Positions 37,147 to 46,458 are shown, counted from the first letter of the stretch. The stretch is DNA of 64,000 bases from Streptomyces justiciae (GCF_015163075.1 NZ_JADDXU010000005.1:62001-126000); one strand, 5' to 3'. The notes: generated by a model not told the origin, from the letters alone. Translations and numbers: made by a program.

Positions 37147-38351
37147 GTGCGATGACGGACGATCTGCGGCCCGACGAGGAAGCGCGGGCGGAACGGCTGA
37201 TCCGGATCGGCCGGCCACCCCGCAACCGGGGCGAGGTGATCCGGAAGCTGGTGTGGGTCCTGCCCTGGCTGGTCTTTCTCGCCTCCCCGGTGCGGGACCT
37301 GGCCGACGGTCACCACACCACCGCGGCCACGGCGGCCGGCTGGACGGGCCTCGTGGCCTTCGTCGGGCTCTATCTGACCCTGGTCTTCCGCACCATGGGC
37401 CGGCCCTTCCGCGGCGGGATCATCACCGTCCTGGCTGCCACCTTCTGGGCGCTGGGACTCGCCCTGGCCTTCGGCTTCGGCAGCGAATGGCTCGGCCTGT
37501 TCGTGTACGTCTCGGTCACCTGCGGGGTGGTCTTCCCGTTGCGGACCGCCTACTGGGCGATCCCGCTCACCACCGCCGCGATGATGCTGGCGGGCTGGCA
37601 CGCCCACGACCTGGACGAGGCATGGGGCCTGTTCCTGGTGGTGCTCCTGGTCGGCTACTCCATGACCGGCATCCGGCAACTCGTCGCCACCACCGTCGAG
37701 TTGCGCAAGGCCCGCGCCACGGTCGCCCAGCTCGCCGCCAATGAGGAGCGGCTGCGTCTCGCCCGTGACCTGCACGACCTCCTCGGGCACTCCCTCTCCC
37801 TGATCACGCTGAAGAGCGAACTGGCCGGCCGGATGCTCCCGGACCACCCCGACAAGGCGGCCCAGCAGGTCGCCGACATCGAACAGGTCAGCCGCCAGGC
37901 CCTGGTGGACGTCCGCGAGGCCGTCACCGGCTACCGCAGGCCCCGACTGCCCGAGGAACTCGCGGGCGCCCAGGTCGCGTTGACGGCCGCCTCGGTCATC
38001 GCCGACGTATGCGCCGAACCCGACCTCAGGGACATCCCCGAGGAGAGCGAGAGCGCCCTCGCCTGGGCGCTGCGCGAGGCGGTCACCAACGTCGTACGGC
38101 ACAGCGGCGCGACCCGCTGCACGGTCGAGGTGCTGCGCCGCCAGACCCTCGACGGCCCGGTGCTGGAACTCTCGGTCGAGGACAACGGCTCGGGCGGCTC
38201 CGGCAAGGGCCCCGGCAACGGCCTCACCGGCTTGAGCGAGCGCCTGGAGAAGGCGGGCGGCACCCTGGAGGCGGGCCGCACCAAGCACGGCTTCCGCCTG
38301 CTCGCCCGAGTGCCCGCCGGCGCGGTGACGCCCGTAGGATCCGGGGCATGA
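37143..38351 (+). CDS. DesK-type sensor histidine kinase
   Basis: The 402-residue kinase has a short N-terminal tail, about five membrane segments (residues 38-175) and the HisKA_3 box RLARDLHDLLGHSLS with phospho-acceptor H211. The ATPase domain has an N-box EAVTNVVRHS and a G-box GPGNGLTGLSER. The GTG at 37143 overlaps the permease stop; the ATG at 37152 is an alternative. Membrane-embedded DesK-like kinases sense membrane or envelope state, and here the kinase probably controls the exporter beside it. Confidence 0.93.
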   Translation: MSAMTDDLRPDEEARAERLIRIGRPPRNRGEVIRKLVWVLPWLVFLASPVRDLADGHHTTAATAAGWTGLVAFVGLYLTLVFRTMGRPFRGGIITVLAATFWALGLALAFGFGSEWLGLFVYVSVTCGVVFPLRTAYWAIPLTTAAMMLAGWHAHDLDEAWGLFLVVLLVGYSMTGIRQLVATTVELRKARATVAQLAANEERLRLARDLHDLLGHSLSLITLKSELAGRMLPDHPDKAAQQVADIEQVSRQALVDVREAVTGYRRPRLPEELAGAQVALTAASVIADVCAEPDLRDIPEESESALAWALREAVTNVVRHSGATRCTVEVLRRQTLDGPVLELSVEDNGSGGSGKGPGNGLTGLSERLEKAGGTLEAGRTKHGFRLLARVPAGAVTPVGSGA

Positions 38352-38962
38352 GCCACACGATCAAGGTCCTCCTCGCCGAGGACCAGTCGATGGTCCGCGA
38401 GGCCCTCGCCGCCCTCCTCGGCCTGGAGGACGACATCGAGGTGGTCGCCCAAGTGGCCAGGGGCGACGAGGTGTTGGCCGCAGCGCAGACCCACGCCGTC
38501 GACGTGGCCCTCCTGGACATCGAGATGCCCGGCATGACCGGCATCGAGGCGGCGGCCCAGGTCCACAAGGCCCTGCCGGACGTCAAGCTGGTCGTCCTGA
38601 CCACCTTCGGCCGCCCCGGCTACCTCCGCAGCGCCATGGAGGCAGGCGCCGACGCGTTCCTGGTCAAGGACGCCCCGGCCGCCCAACTGGCGGAGGCGGT
38701 ACGCAAGGTACTGGCGGGGGAGCGGGTCATCGACCCGACGCTGGCGGCAGCGGCACTGGCGGAGGGCGCGAACCCTTTGACGGACAGGGAGCGCGAGGTC
38801 CTGCGGGCGGCGGAAGACGGCTCCACGAACGCCGAGTTGGCAGCGAAGCTGCACTTGTCGCAGGGGACGGTCCGCAACTATCTCTCGACGGCAATCCAGA
38901 AGTTGGCGGTGAGGAACAGGGCAGAGGCAGCGCGGCTGGCGAGAGAAAAGGGCTGGCTGTAG
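38348..38962 (+). CDS. DesR/NarL-type response regulator
   Basis: This 204-residue regulator has a receiver domain with the acidic pair E11/D12, phospho-acceptor D57 (LLDIEMPG) and a conserved Lys in LVKDA. The C-terminal LuxR-type helix-turn-helix reads LTDREREVLRAAEDG then AELAAKLHLSQGTVRNYLS. It overlaps the kinase gene by ATGA. Partner of the upstream kinase; it likely autoregulates the exporter operon. Confidence 0.95.
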   Translation: MSHTIKVLLAEDQSMVREALAALLGLEDDIEVVAQVARGDEVLAAAQTHAVDVALLDIEMPGMTGIEAAAQVHKALPDVKLVVLTTFGRPGYLRSAMEAGADAFLVKDAPAAQLAEAVRKVLAGERVIDPTLAAAALAEGANPLTDREREVLRAAEDGSTNAELAAKLHLSQGTVRNYLSTAIQKLAVRNRAEAARLAREKGWL

Positions 38963-38975
38963 AGGCTTTTGTCTT

Positions 38976-39045
38976 GGGGGCGCGGGGCTGTATCGATTTG
39001 CGGCTACCGCCGCGTGGGCGCGACCAGCCACAACGCACCCGCACC
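38976..39045. repeat. Streptomyces-type intergenic palindromic repeat
   Basis: The core GCGCGGGGCTGTATCGAT, then GCGGCTACCGCCGC and GTGGGCGCGACCAGCCAC, is a sequence type I recognise as recurring many times between genes in Streptomyces genomes. It contains a short GCGG/CCGC hairpin. It sits between convergent genes and may act as a weak terminator. Copy number cannot be judged from this window, which contains one copy. Confidence 0.65.
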
Positions 39046-39075
39046 CACCCACCATCACAAGCCCCTACGGCGAAC

Positions 39076-39927
39076 TCAGTTCAACATCGCCCGAGCCGAC
39101 CGAGCCTGCCGACGCACCCGCTCAGCAGCCCCCTCATCCACAGCCCCCACCACTTCCGCATAGGCCTCCAACTCAGAGGCCCCCACAAGAAAATCCCCCC
39201 GCTCGACAAGCAACTGAGCCCGCTCATACCGCAACCGAGCCGGATGCGAGGGCAACAGCAACGACAACTCAACAGCCCACAGCGCCACATCCGACCGCTC
39301 CGGCCGAGCCGCAGCCCAAGCCCGCACGTTGTTGAGAATCCGCAGCACCACATCCAACGGATCGGCCGGCGCCAACATGGACGGATCAAGCGCCGCCCCC
39401 GTGGCCCCCGCCACCAACAACTCCGCGTCCGCCCCGGCCAGCACCCGCCCCCCGTCGAACGGATCGGCCAGCACCTGCTCCTCCGCGGCCCCGAACCCCA
39501 CCACGAAGTGCCCCGGAAGAGCGACCCCGTACACCGGCGCCCCGGCCCGCCGAGCCACCTCCATCCACACCACGGACAGCAGGATCGGCAACCCGCGCCG
39601 CCGCCGAAGCACCTCGTGCAGCAACGACGACTCCAGCCGCTGATAGTCCGCGGCGGAGCCGCGGAACCCGCACCGCTCCCCGAGCAGCTCCCGCAGCGCC
39701 ACCGCCCACGACCGCGGCCCACCCGGCCGGAACGGCAGCCGCCCGGCGAGGTCGTCCAGTTCGATCTGGGCCGCGTCGATGCCCGCCTCGTCGAGGCCGC
39801 CGTCCGCCTCCGCGCCGATCAGCAGACACAGCGCGGACAGGTCGGGCCGCTCGGAGCGGGCCTCTTCGGCGAACCGCCGGCGCAGTTCGGCGGAGCGTTC
39901 CGGGGACGGTGGATGCGGCAGACGCAT
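39076..39927 (-). CDS. SirB1/transglutaminase-like family protein with TPR-like C-terminus
   Basis: The 283-residue protein shows RGLPILLSVVWMEVARRAGAP (split: RGLPILLSVVW, MEVARRAGAP), then GVALPGHFVVGF and DPFDGG, the SirB1 pattern with the His of LPGHF. The Cys of the transglutaminase triad is not evident, so activity is doubtful. A helical TPR-like part follows. The ATG at 39927 is chosen; a GTG seven codons earlier is possible. Molecular role unknown. Confidence 0.85.
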   Translation of the reverse strand: MRLPHPPSPERSAELRRRFAEEARSERPDLSALCLLIGAEADGGLDEAGIDAAQIELDDLAGRLPFRPGGPRSWAVALRELLGERCGFRGSAADYQRLESSLLHEVLRRRRGLPILLSVVWMEVARRAGAPVYGVALPGHFVVGFGAAEEQVLADPFDGGRVLAGADAELLVAGATGAALDPSMLAPADPLDVVLRILNNVRAWAAARPERSDVALWAVELSLLLPSHPARLRYERAQLLVERGDFLVGASELEAYAEVVGAVDEGAAERVRRQARSARAMLN

Positions 39928-39956
39928 AGCTGGCTCGTGCCCTCTCACAGCGATCG

Positions 39957-40967
39957 CTACCGGCCGTCGCCGGCAGTCGCCGGCTCCCGGTAGTGGTGGT
40001 ACGCGTGATGCGCCCCGAAGCCCATCCCGGCGTACAGCGTCCGCGCCCCCGCGTTCTCCTCCTCGACCTGGAGCCAGGCCGCCGACGCGCCCTCGTCGAG
40101 CGCCCGCCGGGCCAGCGCGGCCATCACCTCGGTGGCCAGCCCGCGCCGCCGCTGCTCGGGATCGACCTCGACCGCGGCGAAGGACGCCCACCGCCCGTCC
40201 ACGACACACCGCCCGATGGCGGCGGGCACATCGCCGTCCCCCGGCACCTTCGCGAACCACACCGAAGGCCCGCTCCCCAGCACCTTCAGCGCCACCTCGC
40301 TCACCCCCTTGCGCTGGTACCGCGCGAGCCACGCCTCGTCCACGTCCCGGGACAGCTCCACCCCGGCGCCCTCGGCCCGGTCGGCGATCGGCGCCAGCGC
40401 CCCGATCCACAGCTCGGCCGTCACCTCGCGCACCCACCCGCGCCGCTCCAGCTCCGCGCACAGCAGCTCCTGCGTGCCCTCGGCGCCGGTCGCGGTCTGC
40501 ACGTACGCGGGCAGCCCGCGAGCGCCGTACCAGCGCCGTACGGCCTCCAGCGCGTCGTCCAGCGGCATGCCGGGGTCGCCGATCGGCAGTACCGAGTTGG
40601 CCCGCCGGGTGAAGCCGGACGCGGCCCGCAGTTCCCACTCGCCGAGCCGCTCGCTCTCCACCGGCCGCCACGCGCGCGTGCAGACGTGGGCGAGTTCCGC
40701 GTACGAGGCGGAGGGCCCCCGGCGACGGGCCGGGGCGCTCGGCACGACCTTGCCCGCGACCAGCGAGGATTCCGCGATGCGGACAGTCTCGCCGTCCTTC
40801 CGTGTGATCCGAAGCACACCGGTGTCCCATGATGCGAGAACACCCACCGTGTCGGTGAACTTCTCACCCGGAACCCCAGGATCGTTCAAGCGGCGTACGG
40901 AGACCCGTTTACCCACGTCAGCTGCGGTGATACGGACCTCAAGGCGCCCCGTCGCAGAGATTTCCAC
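39957..40967 (-). CDS. GNAT-family N-acetyltransferase with N-terminal extension
   Basis: The 336-residue protein has an N-terminal beta-rich region of about 75 residues (VRITAADVGKRVSVRRL), a central linker and a C-terminal GNAT domain. The acetyl-CoA loop is EQRRRGLATEV and the fold closes with YAGMGFGAHHAYHHYR. The substrate is unknown. The GTG start at 40967 has no strong ribosome-binding site. It lies 29 nt upstream of the SirB1-type gene and is likely co-transcribed. Confidence 0.88.
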   Translation of the reverse strand: MEISATGRLEVRITAADVGKRVSVRRLNDPGVPGEKFTDTVGVLASWDTGVLRITRKDGETVRIAESSLVAGKVVPSAPARRRGPSASYAELAHVCTRAWRPVESERLGEWELRAASGFTRRANSVLPIGDPGMPLDDALEAVRRWYGARGLPAYVQTATGAEGTQELLCAELERRGWVREVTAELWIGALAPIADRAEGAGVELSRDVDEAWLARYQRKGVSEVALKVLGSGPSVWFAKVPGDGDVPAAIGRCVVDGRWASFAAVEVDPEQRRRGLATEVMAALARRALDEGASAAWLQVEEENAGARTLYAGMGFGAHHAYHHYREPATAGDGR

Positions 40968-41107
40968 AGGTCAGTTCACCCCTCCTGTTCGGATCATGCC
41001 CAAGAACGGAGATACTAGGGGCGGGCATCGACGACGCCGCGCTCCCGCGCGCCAGGCGGCGGAGCCTATGGAGGCCCGCCAGCGCCCTATCGAGGAGGAA
41101 CGACAGC

Positions 41108-41425
41108 GTGACCTACGTCATCGCGCAGCCTTGTGTCGACGTCAAGGACAAGGCGTGCATCGAGGAGTGCCCGGTCGACTGCATCTACGAGGGCTCCCGG
41201 TCCTTGTACATCCACCCGGACGAATGCGTCGACTGTGGTGCCTGTGAGCCGGTCTGCCCGGTCGAGGCGATCTTCTACGAGGACGACACTCCGGAGGAGT
41301 GGAAGGACTACTACAAGGCGAACGTCGAGTTCTTCGACGAGCTCGGCTCCCCCGGCGGCGCCAGCAAGCTGGGTCTGATCGAGCGGGACCACCCCTTCAT
41401 CGCCGCGCTGCCGCCCCAGGCGTAA
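41108..41425 (+). CDS. fdxA: 7Fe ferredoxin FdxA
   Basis: The 105-residue electron carrier has Cys at 9, 17, 21 and 25 and a second set C40-x2-C43-x2-C46-x3-C50-Pro, the arrangement that binds one 3Fe-4S and one 4Fe-4S cluster. The acidic C-terminal half is usual for this type. GAGGAGG precedes the GTG start. M. tuberculosis has fdxC at the same place before a DapC-type aminotransferase gene. Confidence 0.95.
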   Translation: MTYVIAQPCVDVKDKACIEECPVDCIYEGSRSLYIHPDECVDCGACEPVCPVEAIFYEDDTPEEWKDYYKANVEFFDELGSPGGASKLGLIERDHPFIAALPPQA

Positions 41426-41454
41426 GCGCACAAGCGGCCCGCAGTCTTCGTGCC

Positions 41455-41510
41455 GCCTCGGTCCCGTACGGCCAGATCACGTCTGATCGCCGTACGGGAC
41501 CGAGGCGTTT
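41455..41510 (+). terminator. Strong terminator after fdxA
   Basis: GCCTCGGTCCCGTACGG and CCGTACGGGACCGAGGC form a perfect 17-bp stem. An inner GATCA/TGATC helix (41474-41486 region) extends it, and GTTT follows. It separates fdxA from the aminotransferase gene, which must have its own promoter or depend on read-through. Confidence 0.88.
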
Positions 41511-41541
41511 GCCGTACGTACCAGAAAGTGAGCCAGTCCCC

Positions 41542-42633
41542 GTGTCCGCAGTCTCCGACCGCCTCCCCACCTTCCCGTGGGACAAGCTGGAGCCGTACAA
41601 GAAGACGGCCGCAGCCCACCCGGACGGCATCGTCGATCTCTCCGTCGGCACCCCGGTCGACCCGGTCCCCGAGCTGATCCAGAAGGCCCTGATCGACGCG
41701 GCGGACTCCCCGGGCTACCCCACGGTCTGGGGCACCCCGGCGCTGCGCGACGCGATCACCGGCTGGCTGGAGCGCCGCCTGGGCGCCCGTGAGGTCACCC
41801 ACCGGCACGTCCTGCCGATCGTGGGCTCCAAGGAACTGGTCGCCTGGCTCCCGACCCAGCTGGGCCTGGGCCCCGGCGACAAGGTCGCGTACCCGCGCCT
41901 GGCCTACCCGACGTACGAGGTCGGCGCCCGGCTGGCCCGCGCCGACTACGAGGTCTACGACGACCCGACCGAGCTGGACCCCGAGGGCCTGAAGCTCCTG
42001 TGGCTCAACTCCCCGTCGAACCCGACCGGCAAGGTCCTGTCGAAGGCGGAGCTGACCCGGATCGTCGCCTGGGCCCGGGAGCACGGCGTGCTGCTGTTCT
42101 CCGACGAGTGCTACCTCGAGCTCGGCTGGGAGGCCGACCCCGTCTCGGTCCTGCACCCGGACGTCAACGGCGGCTCGTACGACGGCATCGTGGCCGTCCA
42201 CTCCCTCTCCAAGCGCTCCAACCTGGCCGGGTACCGCGCGGCCTTCCTGGCGGGCGACCCGGCCGTCCTCGGCCCCCTGCTGGAGATCCGCAAGCACGGC
42301 GGCATGATGACGTCCGCCCCGACGCAGGCGGCGGTCGTCGCGGCGCTGGGCGACGACACCCACGTACAGGAGCAGCGCGAGCGGTACGCGGCCCGCCGCG
42401 AGGCGCTGCGCGAGGCGCTGGTCAAGCACGGCTTCCGCATCGAGCACAGCGAGGCCAGCCTCTACCTCTGGGCCACCCGCGACGAGTCCTGCTGGGACAC
42501 CGTCGCCCACCTGGCCGAGCTGGGCATCCTCGTGGCGCCGGGCGACTTCTACGGCGAGGCGGGCAAGACGTACGTACGCGTGGCGTTCACGGCGACGGAC
42601 GAACGGGTGCGGGCGGCCGTAGAGCGCCTGTAA
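41542..42633 (+). CDS. dapC: N-succinyldiaminopimelate aminotransferase DapC
   Basis: The 363-residue class-I PLP aminotransferase has Schiff-base Lys224 in VHSLSKRSNLAGYR, the cofactor contacts LNSPSNPTGK and SDECYLEL, and a C-terminal Arg in YVRVAFTA. It transfers an amino group in the diaminopimelate route to lysine and peptidoglycan. The nearby dapE gene (44522-45601) encodes a later step. The GTG at 41542 begins the conserved sequence; GTGAG is the nearest ribosome-binding site. Confidence 0.93.
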   Translation: MSAVSDRLPTFPWDKLEPYKKTAAAHPDGIVDLSVGTPVDPVPELIQKALIDAADSPGYPTVWGTPALRDAITGWLERRLGAREVTHRHVLPIVGSKELVAWLPTQLGLGPGDKVAYPRLAYPTYEVGARLARADYEVYDDPTELDPEGLKLLWLNSPSNPTGKVLSKAELTRIVAWAREHGVLLFSDECYLELGWEADPVSVLHPDVNGGSYDGIVAVHSLSKRSNLAGYRAAFLAGDPAVLGPLLEIRKHGGMMTSAPTQAAVVAALGDDTHVQEQRERYAARREALREALVKHGFRIEHSEASLYLWATRDESCWDTVAHLAELGILVAPGDFYGEAGKTYVRVAFTATDERVRAAVERL

Positions 42634-42648
42634 CCGCGGGACAAAGCA

Positions 42649-42679
42649 ATGGGGCCCGGGGGAGAACCCCGGGCCCCAT
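42649..42679. terminator. Bidirectional terminator
   Basis: ATGGGGCCCGGGG and CCCCGGGCCCCAT form a perfect 13-bp stem around GAGAA between dapC and the convergent secreted-protein gene. Confidence 0.85.
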
Positions 42680-42696
42680 CGCTTGCTTCAGGCAGT

Positions 42697-43149
42697 TCAG
42701 CCGAGCGGCAGGGACTTCACCGGCAGCGAGTCCGCCGCGGGCAGCCCGCCCTTGGTGAGGGAGTCCGTCGGCAGGCCGCCCTTCGTCGCGGTGGAGGTGG
42801 TGTCGCCGAGGATGTCCCCGGCGGAGCCCGCCGCGTCACCGGCCGTCTGCTGCGCGGCCGGGGCCGCCTTCTTCGCGACCTTGCCGCCGGTCTTGCCCGC
42901 CGTCGGCACCGCCTTCTTGACCGCGTTGCCGCCGGTGTTGCCCGCGATCTTGGTGACGTTCTGCGTGGCACCGTCGACGCTGTTGCCGACGCTCGCGCCG
43001 TCCAGAGCGGTCAGACCGCCCAGGTTCGGAGTCGCGGGCAGCTCGGCGGGGGCCGCACTGGCGGAGCCGGCCGCACCGACCCCGGCTGCCGCTCCCGCAG
43101 CGACGAGCAGCGCGGCACGGGCGATCCTGCGGGTCAGGGGGAGGGACAT
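42697..43149 (-). CDS. Small secreted protein of unknown function
   Basis: The 150-residue product has a clear signal peptide, MSLPLTRRIARAALLVAAG, cleaved after ASA. The mature part is rich in Gly, Ala, Thr and Lys, with two repeats of LPTDSLTKGGLP type near the C-terminus, and has no Cys or enzyme motif. AGGAG lies before the ATG at 43149. It is probably a cell-wall-associated or disordered exported protein. Confidence 0.8.
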   Translation of the reverse strand: MSLPLTRRIARAALLVAAGAAAGVGAAGSASAAPAELPATPNLGGLTALDGASVGNSVDGATQNVTKIAGNTGGNAVKKAVPTAGKTGGKVAKKAAPAAQQTAGDAAGSAGDILGDTTSTATKGGLPTDSLTKGGLPAADSLPVKSLPLG

Positions 43150-43459
43150 GATGCTCCTTTGACGGGAGAGAACGAGGAAGTGTCCAACCGCTCCCGGCAG
43201 TTGATCACCGGGCTCGGACGCAGTGACTACCGCTCGAAGCCCGCGAAGGTTGCGGACGGCCAACGTAAAGAGTTGGCAATGCGTCGCATTATCGGCTGCG
43301 GATAAAAACGGGCAAAAGACGCCCGATCCGAAAGTCCGCCGAATCCTTACAGCCCGGTGTTCTCAAGGGATTTCGCGGATACGAGGGTGAGGTGACGAAA
43401 ACCTGCGCACACCCGCGTCCGCGGCGGGCCCCCGTAACCCCTGCGAGTGACGGCCCGTA
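43150..43459 (-). promoter_or_regulatory. Promoter region of the secreted-protein gene
   Basis: On the minus strand TTGCCC (43315-43310) and GATAAT (43293-43288) are 16 bp apart, a good vegetative promoter, giving a leader of about 130 nt. The gap also contains an AT-rich block around 43280-43310, unusual for this genome. Nothing else recognisable is present. Confidence 0.5.
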
Positions 43460-44437
43460 CTACTGAGCAGTCACGATCCGTACGGACCCGGCGGCCTTCT
43501 CCGCCCCGCCCGCACCCGCGCCCTCTACGGTCCGCCACTCGCTCTGGGTGTTCCCGGCGGTCCACTGCCGGCCCGCGTAACCGACGCTCTGGATGTGGAG
43601 GGCGGAGGCGTTGGCCACCGCCCAGTGCGCGAGCTGCCAGCCGCGCTGCCGCGTGGTGCGCTTCGCCGCGGAGTCGTCGGCGGTGACCGGCACGACCAGC
43701 GTTCGCTCCGCGGCCGCGTCATCGGTGGCGGCGGACGACGCCTTCGCCCCCTTCGCCACGTCCTCGGCGGCCGTGTCGAGCGCGTCGCGCCCGAAGTCCT
43801 TCACCAATGCGTCCCGCACCCCGTCCGGACCGGCGGTCAGTGTGGCGGCCTGCCGCCCGTCGCAGGTCAGCGTCGCCGGAGAGGCCCCGGTCAGCGCGGC
43901 GGCCAGCAGCGTCGCGTCCGGCTCGTGCTTGGCGTACGCCTCCGGGTAGCCGCTGCGCTGCACCCGCTGGGCGGCCTCGGTGAGCGGCATCTTCGTGTAG
44001 CCGGAGACCTTGACCAGATGCTCGTAGAACTTCCCCGCCGCGTACGCCGGGTCCATGATCTGCTTCTCCGTGCCCCAGCCCTGCGACGGCCGCTGCTGGA
44101 ACAGGCCGAGCGAGTCCCGGTCGCCGTGGGTGATGTTGCGCAGCCCCGACTCCTGGATCGAGGTCGCCAGCGCGATCGCCACCGCCCGCTCGGGCAGCCC
44201 CCGCCCGGTGCCGACGGCCGTGATGGTCGCCGCGTTCACCGCCTGCTCCGGCGTGAACTCGTACTCCGCCCCGTCGCCCTTGCCCGAGACGACCTTGCAA
44301 CCGGGCGCGTCCGCGCCCCCGGTGACGTACTGCACCACGAGATAGCCCGCGACGGCACACAGGACCACGAGGGCCCCCATGAAACGGAGGAAGCGGCCAC
44401 GACGACGGCGTCGTGGAGCGGGTGACGGCTCTGGCAT
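43460..44437 (-). CDS. Membrane-anchored lysozyme-fold-like protein
   Basis: The 325-residue protein has a basic cytoplasmic tail, one membrane segment (FMGALVVLCAVAGYLVVQYV), a domain with SIQESGLRNITHGDRDSLGL (split across SIQESGLRN and GDRDSLGLFQQRPSQGWG) and a C-terminal cell-surface domain. The first domain resembles soluble lytic transglycosylase folds, with Glu in QESGL as the possible acid. Database entries for such proteins are often named heavy metal transporter, which the sequence does not support. Start ATG at 44437. Confidence 0.82.
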   Translation of the reverse strand: MPEPSPAPRRRRRGRFLRFMGALVVLCAVAGYLVVQYVTGGADAPGCKVVSGKGDGAEYEFTPEQAVNAATITAVGTGRGLPERAVAIALATSIQESGLRNITHGDRDSLGLFQQRPSQGWGTEKQIMDPAYAAGKFYEHLVKVSGYTKMPLTEAAQRVQRSGYPEAYAKHEPDATLLAAALTGASPATLTCDGRQAATLTAGPDGVRDALVKDFGRDALDTAAEDVAKGAKASSAATDDAAAERTLVVPVTADDSAAKRTTRQRGWQLAHWAVANASALHIQSVGYAGRQWTAGNTQSEWRTVEGAGAGGAEKAAGSVRIVTAQ

Positions 44438-44521
44438 CCGTACAAGGTACTGGAGGGCTCTGTGGTGCCTCAGCCGGGTGTGGACGACGGCCGAGAGGGC
44501 CCGGGCGCTAGGGTCGGGAGC

Positions 44522-45601
44522 ATGGCCGATACCCCGCTTGACCTCACGCTGGACGCTGCGGAGCTGACCGCGCAGCTCGTCGACTTCCCCTCGGTGAGCG
44601 GCACCGAGAAGCCCCTCGCGGACGCCATCGAGACCGCGCTGCGCGCCCTGCCGCACCTCACGGTCGACCGGTACGGCAACAACGTCGTGGCCCGCACGCA
44701 CCTGGGCCGCGCGGAGCGGGTCATCCTCGCCGGCCACATCGACACCGTCCCCATCGCCGACAACGTCCCCTCCCGCCTCGACGAGGACGGCTACCTCTGG
44801 GGCTGCGGCACCTGCGACATGAAGTCCGGCGTCGCCGTCCAGCTGCGCATCGCGGCGACGGTCCCGGCCCCCAACCGCGACCTCACCTTCGTCTTCTACG
44901 ACAACGAAGAGGTCGCCGCCCACCTCAACGGCCTGGGACATGTCGCCGAGGCCCACCCCGAGTGGCTGGCGGGTGACTTCGCGGTGCTGCTGGAGCCCAC
45001 CGACGGCCAGGTGGAGGGCGGCTGCCAGGGCACGCTCAGGGTGCTGCTCAAGTTCAAGGGGGAGCGGGCGCACTCCGCGCGCGCGTGGATGGGCTCGAAC
45101 GCGATCCACGCCTCCGCGCGCGTGCTGGCCAAGCTCGCGGAGTACGAGCCCCGGCAGCCGGTGGTGGACGGTCTGCGCTACCACGAGGGCCTGAACGCCG
45201 TCGGTATCCAGGGTGGTGTGGCCACCAACGTCATCCCGGACGCCTGCACGGTCACCGTCAACTTCCGCTACGCGCCCGACCGCAGCGAGGAGGAGGCCGA
45301 GGCCTTCGTGCGCGACTACTTCGCCGACTGCGGCGTGGACGAGTTCGTCGTCGACGACCACACCGGCGGGGCCCGACCGGGCCTCAACGACCCGTCCGCG
45401 GCGGCCTTCGTGGAGGCCGTGGGCGGCGAGGTGCACCCCAAGTACGGCTGGACCGACGTCTCCCGCTTCAGCCGCCTCGGCATCCCGGCCGTCAACTACA
45501 GCCCCGGCAACCCGCTGCTGGCGCACAAGGTCGACGAGCGCGTGAAGGCGTCCCTGATCCCGGTGGCGGAGGAGCGGTTGCGGGCGTGGCTGACGGCATG
45601 A
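44522..45601 (+). CDS. dapE: Succinyl-diaminopimelate desuccinylase DapE
   Basis: The 359-residue M20-family metalloenzyme removes succinate from N-succinyl-DAP, giving LL-DAP. Metal ligands are visible as H72 and D74 (GHIDTVP), D99 (GTCDMKSG), the Glu pair of YDNEEVAAH and the late His in NPLLAHK. The dimerisation domain includes KGERAHSARAW. Together with dapC it supplies the DAP pathway; M. tuberculosis has dapE at the corresponding place (Rv1202). Confidence 0.95.
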   Translation: MADTPLDLTLDAAELTAQLVDFPSVSGTEKPLADAIETALRALPHLTVDRYGNNVVARTHLGRAERVILAGHIDTVPIADNVPSRLDEDGYLWGCGTCDMKSGVAVQLRIAATVPAPNRDLTFVFYDNEEVAAHLNGLGHVAEAHPEWLAGDFAVLLEPTDGQVEGGCQGTLRVLLKFKGERAHSARAWMGSNAIHASARVLAKLAEYEPRQPVVDGLRYHEGLNAVGIQGGVATNVIPDACTVTVNFRYAPDRSEEEAEAFVRDYFADCGVDEFVVDDHTGGARPGLNDPSAAAFVEAVGGEVHPKYGWTDVSRFSRLGIPAVNYSPGNPLLAHKVDERVKASLIPVAEERLRAWLTA

Positions 45602-45699
45602 GGCCGTAAGGCTTCACGGCGGACACGCACATGTCCCCCCTCCGTAACCGGCGTGGATCTACGCTGAAGCGGAACCACCCGCTAATGGAGGGAGCGCAC

Positions 45700-46458
45700 A
45701 TGGCTACCGGCAACCCCGAGGGGAAGAAGCAGCCACCGTCGGAGCAGCGCCTGGGACCGGTCCTCCGAAGGCGTGGACAGGTGACGGCCAGCACCACCGA
45801 CCAGCGGCTCCTGGACGCGGGCGGCCCCTCCGACTGGGTCCACACCGACCCCTGGCGGGTCCTGCGCATCCAGTCGGAGTTCATCGAGGGCTTCGGCACG
45901 CTCGCCGAACTCCCGCCCGCGATCAGCGTGTTCGGCTCGGCGCGGACCCCGGCGGACTCCCCGGAGTACGCGGCGGGCGTGCAGCTCGGTCGAGGCCTGG
46001 TCGAGGCCGGCTTCGCGGTGATCACGGGCGGCGGTCCAGGAGCGATGGAGGCGGCCAACAAGGGCGCCTGCGAGGCGAACGGCATCTCGGTGGGCCTCGG
46101 CATCGAGCTCCCCTTCGAGCAGGGCCTCAACCCGTACGTCGACATCGGCCTGAACTTCCGGTACTTCTTCGTCCGCAAGATGATGTTCGTGAAGTACGCG
46201 CAGGGCTTCGTGGTCCTGCCCGGCGGCCTGGGCACCCTCGACGAGCTCTTCGAGGCCCTCACCCTCGTCCAGACCCAGAAGGTCACCCGCTTCCCGATCG
46301 TCCTCTTCGGCAGCGCCTACTGGGGCGGCCTGGTGGACTGGCTCAAGAACACCCTGATCGCCCAGGGCAAGGCCTCCGAGAAGGACCTCCTCCTCTTCCA
46401 CGTCACGGACGACGTGGACGAGGCGGTGGCGCTGGTCTCGAAGGAGGCGGGGCGCTAA
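45700..46458 (+). CDS. LOG-family nucleotide phosphoribohydrolase (TIGR00730)
   Basis: The 252-residue enzyme carries the LOG motifs SVFGSAR, GGGPGAMEAANKGA and PGGLGTLDELFE. The family cleaves nucleoside monophosphates such as cytokinin ribosides to free bases. The first 55 residues are a basic extension also found in the actinobacterial subgroup (Rv1205). The ATG at 45700 is preceded by GGAGGGAG; a longer frame upstream has no ribosome-binding site. Confidence 0.92.
   Translation: MATGNPEGKKQPPSEQRLGPVLRRRGQVTASTTDQRLLDAGGPSDWVHTDPWRVLRIQSEFIEGFGTLAELPPAISVFGSARTPADSPEYAAGVQLGRGLVEAGFAVITGGGPGAMEAANKGACEANGISVGLGIELPFEQGLNPYVDIGLNFRYFFVRKMMFVKYAQGFVVLPGGLGTLDELFEALTLVQTQKVTRFPIVLFGSAYWGGLVDWLKNTLIAQGKASEKDLLLFHVTDDVDEAVALVSKEAGR

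Noticed and set aside
39076..40830. A fused 584-codon protein covering the GNAT and SirB1-type genes
   Set aside because: The upstream part is the out-of-frame shadow of the GNAT gene; the real SirB1-type gene starts at 39927.
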